The notes beneath the pieces are model-generated. The model saw only the letters and a list, made by a program, of their open reading frames with translations, made no database searches and was not told the DNA's origin. This document shows positions 56,200 through 64,000 of a stretch of 64,000 nucleotides of DNA, in pieces; the first letter of the stretch is position 1, and each line of letters begins with the position of its first letter. Both the position numbers and the translations under genes were made by a program. Origin of the DNA: Gambelia wislizenii (Eukaryota; Chordata; Lepidosauria; Squamata; Crotaphytidae); contig JAUMIR010000003.1 of NCBI GenBank assembly GCA_030847615.1, forward strand, positions 21,333,001-21,397,000, in the 5' to 3' direction.

Positions 56200-57566
56200 A
56201 GATAGTATAATCTATACACACTGATTTTTGTGTTTTGCCTCAGGTGTTTATTATTCCAAACTCTTTTGTGAAGTCTTCCAAATGCACTATATGCCTTTGC
56301 TAATCTGTGATTGATCTCTTCGTCAATCTTGGCATCTGAGGAGATGATGCTTCCAAGGTAGGTGAACTGCCGAACGGACTTGGGCACAGATTTGTTGATG
56401 GCAATGTGGGGATGGTGGTGTTCGTCCTGTGGTTCAGGCTGGTAAAGAACTTTTGTTTTCTTCAGGTTGACTTCCAGGCCAAACAGCTCTGCAGCTGTTG
56501 CGAAGCAGGATGTTAGGCGCTGCAGAGCTACTTCTGTGTGGGCAACAAGGGCAGCATCATCACTGAAGAGCAGCTCACGGACTAGATAGTTTAGAGTCTT
56601 AGTGCGAGCTCTCAGACGGCTTAAATTAAACAAGCCAGCATCAGTGCGGTAACGTATATAGATGCCATCTTCTTCTTTGAGTTCTGCCGTAGCCCTTTGA
56701 AGCATCATGTTGAAGACGATTATAAATAAAGTTGGTGCAAAAACACAACCTTCCTTCACTCCATTAGTTATTAGAAAGGGCTCTGAAAGAGCATCACCAT
56801 ATCTGACTTGACCACGCTGGCCCTCGTGTAGCAAGATAATCATTTTAAGGAATTTGGGGGGGGGCATCCTAGTCTTTCCAGGATCTGCCACAGACCTTTT
56901 CTACTCTCAGTGTCGAAGGTTTTGGTGAGGTCGACAAAGGTGACATAGAGACCCTTGTTCTGCTCTCTACATTTCTCTTGCAGTTGTCTAAGGGCAAATA
57001 CCATATCTGTAGTACTCCTATTGGCTCTGAAGTTACATTGGCTTTCAGGGAGAAGTTCTTCTGGAACAGCAGGAACTAATCTGTTCAGGAGTATCCTTGC
57101 AAGGATTTTTCCAGCAATAGAGAGCAGTGTTATGCCTCAATAGTTTGAGCAATCGGATTTTGCTCCTTTTTCTTGTACAGGGTGATGATGACTGCATCTC
57201 AGAGATCTGATGGCAGTTCCCTTTTTCCCAGCAATTCACAAGGAGTTCATGGAATTTATCGTGGAGTGCATGACCTCCATGTTTCCATACTTCAGATGGG
57301 ATTCCATCAATCCCAGCTGCCTTGCCATTTTTCATCTGCTGTATGGCCTTAAGGGTCTCTTCCAAAGTGGGAGCTATGTCCAATTCATTTTTCATCGGTT
57401 TTTGTATCATATGTTGAATAACTGAACCTTGGACTACTCGGTTGGCACTAAAGAGACTTTGAAAAAGTTCAGCCCATCGATTCATGATGGAGGCTTTATC
57501 AGTAATTAATGTTTGCCCATCTGTACTGTATAAGGAGCTCTGGACCTGATAAGTAAGTTCAAACAC
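56106..57566 (-). pseudogene. LINE copy C, reverse transcriptase, frameshifted
   Basis: Frame 57045-57566 has the RT entry (GKAAGIDGIPSEVWKHGGHA, then CWEKG). Frame 56106-56891 has VKEGCVFAPTLFIIVFNMML, LRARTKTLNYLVRELLFSDDAALVAH (catalytic SDD where F/YADD is common) and LGSIISSDAKIDEEINHRLA. The middle part with the first catalytic Asp (FVDLTKTFD) is shifted between about 56891 and 57045. The G-run at 56858-56866 and a short T-run near 57165 are likely indel sites, since copy A has different lengths there. Confidence 0.85.
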
Positions 57567-57653
57567 CCCTTTAAGAGCTTCATAAAATCCTCTATGATCA
57601 CCGCGATCTGCACAGCATTGTGTCTTTTCTGTTATATTGATCCACCACTTGTT

Positions 57654-58190
57654 CTACATATCTCGGAGTTTTTGTTGGCGTTTAATACATGTGAGGTGGA
57701 AAGCTGCTTTTCTTACATGGCAGGTTGGCTGTGCGAGGTATGCCTGGTGAGCAGTTCTCTTCTTTGCCAACAGCTCCTGGATCTCTTGGTTGTTTTCATC
57801 AAACCAGTCTTGAATTTTCTTGTGGGAGAACCCGAGAAATCCTTCTGCAGACTGGAGGATACTGCTTTTGATATGTTGCCAAAGCACTGTAGGAGAAGGA
57901 TCTGTAGGATGGTCTTCAAGTTTTGTTTGCAGATTTGCCTGGAAGTTCTCTCTCATGATAGCTTGTTGAAGATTGTTGACTTGGAGTCTCTTCTTTAAGA
58001 TGCCACCCCTCTTAGGTTTGAACTTAAAGTGAAGATTTAGTTTACATCTGACGAGGCGATGATCTGTTTGGCATTCTGCACTGGGCATCACTCGGGTATG
58101 ACGGACATCGTGGATGTTTCTCTGGCGGACTAGAATATAGTCAATGAGGTGCCAATGTTTGGATCGGGGATGCATCCAGGTTGTCTTCAA
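57654..58190 (-). pseudogene. LINE copy C, endonuclease C terminus and linker
   Basis: The 178-residue frame contains KTTWMHPRSKHWHLIDYILV, ECQTDHRLVRCKLNLHF (the H-x-x-V part of the DH pair that closes AP-endonuclease sites) and DWFDENNQEIQELLAKKRTA. A one-base shift near 58190 separates it from the endonuclease N-terminal half. Confidence 0.82.
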
Positions 58191-58191
58191 G

Positions 58192-58764
58192 CTATCTTTT
58201 TTGCTGAAAGATTGTGCTTGTAATAGTCAGCTGTTGTTCTGCACAGAACTCTAGCAGGAGGCATCCGTTATCATTGCAATTTCCAACACCATGCTTGCCT
58301 AAGACACCTTTCCAGGCTTCGGAGTTCTTTCCTACTCTGGCATTGAAGTCACCAAGGATAATAATTTTATCTTCTACAGGGACTTTTTGTATGAGTTGGC
58401 GTAGGTCTGTGTAGAATTTGTCTTTCTCTACAGGGTCGGCTTGCATAGTTGGGGCATATACACTAAAGAGAACAACATGTGGGAGGCGTAAGGAAATAAT
58501 GCGATCAGAGTGTCCTGTTGGCAAGGTTTCGAGTTTGGAGGCAATGGAGTTTTTAATCATGAAGCCTACTCCTGAAAGATGTTTTTCGGTTTTGGGTTTG
58601 CCAGACCAGTAAAGTGTGTAGCCGGCGCCATGTTCTTTAAGGCTGCCTTCCTCATGGAAGCGAACTTCACTAAGAGCAGCGATGTCAATATTAAGTCGTG
58701 ATAGTCCATGGGCTATTAGGGCAGAATGACGCTCTGGCCATCCACTATCTGCAGAGTCTCGCAT
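58192..58764 (-). CDS. LINE copy C, AP-type endonuclease N-terminal half, open
   Basis: This 190-residue open frame carries AALSEVRFHEEGSLKEHGAG (catalytic Glu), SGVGFMIKNS, FSVYAPTM and IIILGDFNARVGKNSEAWKG (Asp and Asn of the GDFNA box), followed by LEFCAEQQLTITSTIFQQK. These are the metal- and DNA-binding motifs of LINE AP endonucleases. The frame has no internal stop and may begin further upstream than the ATG, because the WNIRT-like block lies just 5' of it. The downstream half is one frame away. Confidence 0.82.
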   Translation of the reverse strand: MRDSADSGWPERHSALIAHGLSRLNIDIAALSEVRFHEEGSLKEHGAGYTLYWSGKPKTEKHLSGVGFMIKNSIASKLETLPTGHSDRIISLRLPHVVLFSVYAPTMQADPVEKDKFYTDLRQLIQKVPVEDKIIILGDFNARVGKNSEAWKGVLGKHGVGNCNDNGCLLLEFCAEQQLTITSTIFQQKR

Positions 58765-59551
58765 GGTTCTGATGTTCCAGGATGCAAGTGTAAGTTTATT
58801 TACACCTTTGGAGGCTGGTGTGTGCCTTTGTTTCTTTGCCTTGGTTTGACCACATCAGAAGATGCCCGTTGGCCGTGGCTAGCCAACCAGGTAGTTGGGG
58901 ATGAGCTTTCGTTAGGCCACCTTTTCTAGGCCCCTCTCCATATGAAGCAAGCAATGCTCTCCTTAAAAAAGGCTGCATGCCGAACAAGACTGTCATCATC
59001 CGGGTCAGCCTTGAGCAACCAAGGTCCTGAACCGTCTGCATGCAGGGTTGGGTCTGCAGCTTCCAGTGTATCTTTACACCTGCCGTTTTGTTCCTTGCCT
59101 ATCGTTACAGAGATTTTTTGGAACTGGACTTGTCCTTCGATCCTGTGCAATGGATTTTTCTGGTGGAGCACAGCGTGCACAGAACTGGCCTCACCCTTTA
59201 AACCAAAGGTTCATCTGCTGTGGCCTTGCAAGTATGGACGTAGCAGCGAGTTCCTCGGGTCATAGGTTTGATTAGAGTTTCCTTCTCTTAGATGGTTGAC
59301 CTTACAGGGTTGGATGAGCACCATCTGCCCGGGTTTGGGATTAGAGTTTTCCTTCTCCTAGTATGGTTGCCATAAGGCTAGAGAGTCCATCCTGCCCTTT
59401 GACGCTCTTTGTCAAACCCTTCGGTTTTGACATGTCTGGTATGGGAGACCCTACCGGTGGCTATTATGCCACCGTCAGCATAGCTCAAAACATCATTAGG
59501 GTACGCAAGCCTCTCTCCCACGACAAGGGGGCGTCAATGGAGAGGTATCAT

Positions 59552-59580
59552 TATCTACTACTACTACTACTACTACTATA
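59552..59580. repeat. (CTA)n microsatellite
   Basis: About eight to nine CTA units adjoin the 5' end of LINE copy C. Confidence 0.9.
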
Positions 59581-59584
59581 GATA

Positions 59585-61317
59585 TGGTCTACAAAAGTCT
59601 GAAATGCTTTCCCACTGCGGCTGGCAAACTTCTGCTATTTCCAATCAGTGATCAGAGATAGACAATTTAAAGGCTAGAAAAGCATTGCATCAAACAAGCT
59701 TTGCTTTGCAGTCTGAGAAGCTGTTGCACTATGACTTACTTCTGCATAGACCTCCACAGATTTGAACTGTGCTTTGACTTCTTGATGGGAAAATGTCCCA
59801 AATGATAAGAAATGGGCATGCTCTGCCCACTTTGTTCCAATCCCATTCTTTGTTCTTCCCAAAGACCACCCACCGCTGCAGTGAAGCCCCCAAAAACTAG
59901 TGCTCCTCTTCTCCAGCACAACAAAAGCCTCTGATGAGGGATGAAGGACAGCACAGGATGTAGTGCAGGTGCTTGCATCAGGACCTAAACATTGTTGGGA
60001 AAATCATATAGTAGATTTTTCCTGTTGTGCAACAAACACTCTGGATCCTAGCCAGCTATTACCATATTTTCTGCAAGATTGTATCTTATGTTTTACTTCT
60101 TTGAAGATAAAAGATGCTATCAAAACAAAGAAAGGGGGGGCTGGTGAATGATATGGTTCAGGTAGTAAAACAAAACTGCATATCAAAATGCAGCAGTCAC
60201 TGGAACCAACAGGTGCCTGGCATTAGCATTCAGTGGAGGAAAATGTTCCTCTCGCCATGTTTGGCTTATATTCCAACCATCTCTTACTGTGCATTAACTG
60301 GCAACTAGATTACACTGTCATGATCTGATAATTGCTGTAATCTACTGATTTAGTCCACTGTGTACTTCTCCATTGCCAGATATGGAATGGCAAAGAATTT
60401 GTTAATTTATTTGCTCACTTATTTATTGAAGGCATGTATCCCCCACCCTACAAAGAACTCCCAGGGTGGCTGGAGATTCTCCATGCAATCAGGCTATGTT
60501 CTCCGCATAGTCATGGAGCTCTGTCTTTGACTGCCAGCAACACCTGCTCCATCCACATCTATGGTTCTGGTTATTTTTTGTTTCCTTATTTTTACTTGTA
60601 TTCAGCTCTCCCCCATTGAGAGCTCAGAGCAGCTAACAACCTTCATAAACATGATGCCACACATATACACAATTAACATTTTTTAAAATGTGATTTACAA
60701 AATGTCATGATTTTTATGGAATCATAAGAGAATTTTAATTGGGCAGGTGCTGCATTTTCTTTTATTGGTGTGGGTTTAAATGCTGCTTTTATTTATGTTT
60801 CCACTGTGTTTGTGTTACTGTACTCCTTAATTGTAAGCCCCTGAGTCCCGTTGATGACTTGAATCAAAAATAATTTATGAGAACATTTATATATTTTATA
60901 TTATAATATTTATAATAGCAATGATAATTAATAGAATCACAAATGTGTATAAATAAAATTGCATTTCTGTTTGTCTCTTTCTTGCCCTCATCATGTGAAA
61001 AGAGCTGGAGAGGTTTTCATCAGATCTGGAGGATATATTGGGAATGGTCTGACTTTGGAAGGCCTTGCTAGGCAACTCAATTGTTTTTCATTGATTTTTT
61101 TTTAAAATTTAATATGGATGGTATCTTTGAAATGGTTTGACTTAAATTACAAGATATGGGGTATCCCTGAAATTCACCTTGGGGACACCCCGATTTTTTT
61201 TTCATTCATAAAGAATATTGTGATACATCATTTAAAAGATTTTGCAATTTTTAAAAAAATTCTGAAGTTTTGCTACAGCTAAAAAAATACAATCAAGTGA
61301 AACTTTCTTTGGACTTT
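59585..61317. other. Non-genic, possible L2 3' remnants near 60400 and 60590
   Basis: ATTTATTGAAGGCATGTATC with CCCAGGGTGGCTGGAGATTC (60420-60480), and CTCTCCCCCATTGAGAGCTC (60605-60625), resemble decayed antisense L2 3' ends. The rest is unassigned AT-rich sequence. Confidence 0.35.
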
Positions 61318-61616
61318 GGACTTTATCAGATGTGGCAAAAACCACACCATTAGGATGGGATGATAGCAGAAATGGCAGAAATTATCAGACAACAGCATCG
61401 CTTACCTGTTCCCACTGCATCGCGCTGGCATGAATGAGGCATAATTTTTTATTGACAACTGAGCCTGTCAATAAAAAGTGATACCTCATTCACGCCAGCA
61501 CAATGCAGCGGGAATGGGTAAGTGACAAGAACATCTGATAATTTTGCCTTTGGTGCTATTGTCATAGCCTAAATGATGTGGGGTTTTGCCACTATTGACC
61601 TCATCTGATAAAGTCC
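61318..61616. repeat. MITE, GGACTTTATCAGA-ended family, copy 4 (palindromic)
   Basis: Ends GGACTTTATCAGA and TCTGATAAAGTCC are perfect inverses. The whole 299 bp is close to a palindrome: GCTGGCATGAATGAGGCATA near 61428 is answered by TACCTCATTCACGCCAGC near 61481, around the centre TGACAACTGAGCCTGTCA. The repeat GGACTTTGGACTTTATC at the left edge hides the TSD. Confidence 0.82.
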
Positions 61617-61639
61617 TAAATCACACTACAATGTTGGGT

Positions 61640-62105
61640 AAGCTAATGCAGCCAAAACTGCAGCCAAAACTCATCTAGATATTGAGTTCGTAAGTTCAGT
61701 TCCAGAGCCCAGCAGGTCGACTCAGCCTTCTGTAAGTCAGTAAAATGGGTACCAGCATAATAAAGAGCTGGGGCAACATGCTGTGGAAGCTGTTAATTCA
61801 GTTTCCAAAAGTAGCAGTCGTTATTAGTGTACAATGCATTCTGCAGTGTCACTCTTGCAGCATCATCTGCATGCCAGCAGTGCCATCTACTGGCACTTGC
61901 ATTGTACAATTGTCTATTGTCTGTACTGTCTGTACTGAATGTGCTTTGAAATGTATTGTACTAAAAATTGTATTGAATAGTATTACATTGAATGTACTGT
62001 ATTGAATTGTACTGCATAGTGGTGTATTGTGATGCATTGTATTGTATACTTTGTAATGTTGTACCCCACCCTGATTCTGAGGAGAGAGGTGGGTAATAAA
62101 TAACT
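61640..62105 (+). repeat. tRNA-SINE fragment plus low-complexity TGTATTGAA-rich tract and L2 end
   Basis: GAGTTCGTAAGTTCAGTTCC with CCAGCAGGTCGACTCAGCC and GTCAGTAAAATGGGTACCAG is the middle of a reptile tRNA-derived SINE. From about 61900 to 62060 the sequence is a degenerate series of TGTACTG/TGTATTG words. It closes with TACCCCACCCTGATTCTGAG and GGGTAATAAATAA, an L2-type 3' end. Confidence 0.5.
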
Positions 62106-62139
62106 AAGTATTGTATTAGATGAGGATGATATGATGATG

Positions 62140-62335
62140 ATGATGATGCTATTATTCCATTTTAACTGCTATGGCGCTTCCTGTGGAATTCTTGGGTTTG
62201 TAGTTTAGTGAAGGCTAAGCGCTCTCTGGCTGAGAGTACTAAATGCTCCTCCCTATACTGCAAATCCCAGGATTCCACAGGAGGCAGCCATAGCCGTTAA
62301 AGTGGAATACTAGCACTGTAACAGTGTAGTGTGAT
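62140..62335. repeat. Palindromic MITE (TTCCACTTTAACTGC family), copy
   Basis: The arms TATTCCATTTTAACTGCTAT and (inverted) TATTCCACTTTAACGGCTAT bracket a GAATTCTTGGGTTTGTAGTT / TACTGCAAATCCCAGGATTC centre. The right end ACAGTGTAGTGTGATA matches the copy at 455-658. Confidence 0.75.
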
Positions 62336-62529
62336 ACCCATATTTGTTAATACATCATATGTAAAGAGCTGAATGAAGTTTTACCAAATTTGGATGGGAT
62401 GCTGGGATGGTCTGACTTAAAACATAGGCTATGAAAAATATATGAAGTTTAATTTTCAGGAGGGATACCCAATTATTGTTTGTCATTCAGAGTCATGTGT
62501 TTGATGGTCAATTTGGCCCATTCACATTG

Positions 62530-62715
62530 TGGGGCTGTGATTCCACTTTAACTGCCATGGTTCCATGCTATGGAATCCTAGGATTAGCAGTTTAGAGAGG
62601 AGCATTTAGAATTCTCAACCAGAGAGCTCTAGTGTGTCACCAAACTACAAAACCCAGGATTCTATAAAATGGAACCATGGTAGCTGAAAATGCTATAATT
62701 GTCTAGTGTAAATGG
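62530..62715. repeat. Palindromic MITE (TTCCACTTTAACTGC family), copy
   Basis: GATTCCACTTTAACTGCCAT and TATGGAATCCTAGGATTAGC are mirrored by CAAAACCCAGGATTCTATA and GGAACCATGGTAGCTGAAAA. The right end TCTAGTGTAAATGGGCC fits the subfamily that ends in TGTGAATGGGCC. Confidence 0.72.
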
Positions 62716-62967
62716 GCCTGAGGAGAGGGAAACTGAAACTGATATGCAACACGAGGAATGTTTAAACACCCAAAGTAGGCACCCCTCCTCCAAATAAGCT
62801 TAAACTAAATTATCATTAACAATGGCTACTAATTCTACTCAGCAACACTGCTGTAATAACATTCAGTTAACAAACAAAAAGTCTTAAATTGTTGTATGAA
62901 GGGCTTTGTAAATCAACTTAAGCTCCAAAATGTTGGGAAATTGCAAGAAGGCCACATCTGTGGCAGA

Positions 62968-63029
62968 TGTGTTATATAGGCAATATGGATATGGTATATT
63001 AACCTTGTCCATATTGCCTATATAACACA
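62968..63029. repeat. Perfect 22-bp inverted repeat with 18-nt loop
   Basis: TGTGTTATATAGGCAATATGGA (62968-62989) split as TGTGTTATATA and GGCAATATGGA is exactly mirrored at 63008-63029. The loop is TATGGTATATTAACCTTG. The RNA of either strand would form an uninterrupted 22-bp stem. It could be a relic of a small MITE, a cruciform-prone site or a small-RNA-type hairpin; I see no further support for a function. Confidence 0.85.
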
Positions 63030-63035
63030 CTGTAT

Positions 63036-63290
63036 CCTATCTCGGTGGGCCTAAATACCCTAAAGGCACCAGATTTTGTTTGATCTTGCAAGATAAAGAA
63101 CAGTCAGCCCTAGTTAGTACTTGGATGGGAGACTGCCAAGTAATATTTGGGGCTTTAGGCTGTATTTCAGAGGCAAACCACCTCTGAATATTTCTTGCCT
63201 ATGAAAACCCTATGAAATTCATGGGGTTGCCATAAGTCAAGAGGCACCTTGAAGGTGCACACGCGTGTGCACGCACACACACACATTATC
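63036..63290 (+). mobile_element. 5S rRNA-derived SINE (SINE3 type)
   Basis: The head follows 5S rRNA: GGCCTAAATACCCTAAAGGC, TTTGTTTGATCTTGCAAGAT and, very clearly, CCCTAGTTAGTACTTGGATG with GGAGACTGCCAAG, which is the internal promoter region (box A / IE / box C) of 5S genes. The tail has AACCACCTCTGAATATTTCT, CTATGAAAACCCTATGAAAT and GGGGTTGCCATAAGTC, a BovB-like 3' end, then a CA run. A 5S head with a BovB-type tail matches 5S-SINEs known from squamates. Confidence 0.85.
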
Positions 63291-63339
63291 CTGTGGCTAG
63301 TTCTAATTTCACCATTACCTTACTGATGGATGGGTTTCA

Positions 63340-63724
63340 GGGGTTGTCTAGCAATATACCCCATCTTGTTCTCATCTTAGAGTCCTAAATTCCTGATGAT
63401 GCAGAGCATTTGCCCTGTTCTGCCCCTGGGCAATCCTCACCACCCCTGGGGCAGATACCAGGCTGAGACAGGGGGAAGGTGTGATAGGGCTTGATACAAC
63501 TCACTCTCCCAGGAGGCAGTAAGGAGTCCTGCAGTATGTGACCAAGACTTGGTCACATGTTGCAGGCTGGCTTCCTGCCTCCCGAGACAGCAAGGGAGAC
63601 TGTGGGCTACAGGGACGGGCCAGTGGGCCTGTCTGGGCTCCAGCCCATTTGGAGGTGGTAACAGGGGAGGAACAGGCTAGATCCATGGCCAGGATATGCC
63701 AGCGGGGACTCTTGTTGATAAGCC
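63340..63724 (-). repeat. MITE (GGGCTTGTCTACATGAGC ends), copy 3, partial
   Basis: In reverse relative to copy 1, it shares AGCAATATACCCCATCTTGT, TGATGATGCAGAGCATTTGC, CAATCCTCACCACCCCTGGG and CCATGGCCAGGATATGCCAG. The left end GGGGTTGTCTAGCAATA is intact. The right end (GTTGATAAGCCC) is decayed and the middle is shorter. Confidence 0.7.
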
Positions 63725-63957
63725 CTCAGTAACAGAGTAGGGGACTTAAGTCCTAGGTTCATTTGTTTGCTGGAATGACTACATGGAAGATTTGCAACTG
63801 AAACTACCATGTGAAAGCCAGAACTCCAAATTATGCATATCCAGTTGAGAAACAATACCATCCACTTAAAATAAGAGTTCTCTGCTACTTAAATCTGATT
63901 GAGAGGACTTTATGAGTCTATAGCTTGGAGTAGAAGGGTAGATGGTTCTGAGAACTA

Positions 63958-64000
63958 CAGTTGTCCCTTCACATTCGCTGGGATTTGGTTCCAGGACCAC
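63958..64000 (+). repeat. Start of a Tigger-like MITE, cut by window end
   Basis: ACAGTTGTCCCTTCACATTC with GGGATTTGGTTCCAGGACC is the left end of a TcMar-Tigger-type repeat, like 3594 and 19555. It runs out of the window. Confidence 0.6.

Larger units (their letters stand above)
55573..59565 (-). mobile_element. APE-type LINE with (GA)n tail, copy C, near full length
   Basis: This 4.0-kb copy covers 3' tail, C-terminal region, RT, linker, endonuclease and a leader of some 700 bp. It ends at its 5' side against a CTA trinucleotide run (59552-59580). The 3' tail is a short (GA)n run. Copies A and B agree with it from the 3' end to 12056 and 23826. Several frame breaks remain, one of them in a G-run (56858-56866) inside the RT frame. 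The family looks RTE-like; the clade is unsettled. No clear TSD: GGATGGGGCTA on the left against GATATGGTCTA on the right is a weak candidate. Confidence 0.88.

Noticed and set aside
55501..59590. GGATGGGGCTA / GATATGGTCTA as the TSD of LINE copy C
   Set aside because: Only 8 of 11 positions match and the adjacent triplet arrays make chance similarity likely, so no border is claimed from it.
62030..62100. Possible tRNA gene near the SINE-like sequences
   Set aside because: tRNA-like boxes in this window always sit in SINE bodies with decayed stems; no cloverleaf with intact acceptor arm was found.
1..64000. CRISPR arrays, operons, phage or plasmid modules
   Set aside because: No regularly spaced direct repeats, no bacterial-type gene packing, and every long frame belongs to vertebrate retroelements.

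Overview
The window reads as vertebrate nuclear DNA from a squamate reptile, most likely a lizard. The evidence is the repeat set: BovB-type RTE LINEs, CR1, L2 and L1 fragments, tRNA-derived SINEs of the Sauria type with an ACA tail, a 5S-rRNA-derived SINE, a DIRS element, a chromodomain Gypsy element, a mariner and many small inverted-repeat DNA transposons. There is no bacterial gene structure, operon or CRISPR array. Nearly every long reading frame is a decayed retroelement. The window looks intronic or intergenic, with one good candidate for a spliced host coding exon (12640-12702, minus strand).

Layout. 0.4-5.1 kb: palindromic MITEs, a 5'-truncated L1 with an 18-bp target-site duplication (TSD), and two members of a MITE family whose ends read GGACTTTATCAGA. 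7.55-12.13 kb: a mariner with both ends and TA duplications, split by a 3.6-kb minus-strand LINE that has its own 10-bp TSD. 12.6 kb: the candidate exon. 14.48-19.12 kb: a minus-strand, sushi/Tf1-like chromovirus with two LTRs, a CTTGA TSD and an 11-nt self-priming match. 19.5-26.6 kb: Tigger-like MITEs, SINEs, a second short copy of the LINE, and mostly unique sequence. 28-37 kb: broken BovB, three related LTR-like pieces and a gag-like remnant. 40.2-46.0 kb: a DIRS element broken by a CR1 and by a solo LTR (CCACC TSD), followed directly by a 2.3-kb CR1. 47.6-49.7 kb: BovB split by an L2. 51-55 kb: CR1 tails, one of them split by a MITE that leaves a TAG duplication. 55.5-59.6 kb: a near full-length third copy of the (GA)n-tailed LINE. 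61-64 kb: more MITEs, a perfect 22-bp hairpin and the 5S SINE.

I did not find a new protein-coding system. The strongest leads are the self-priming chromovirus, the orphan exon, the two-level nested insertion whose order can be read from its TSDs, and several MITE families that share unusual termini. Family names rest on motif recognition, not on searches; edges are approximate unless a TSD is quoted.
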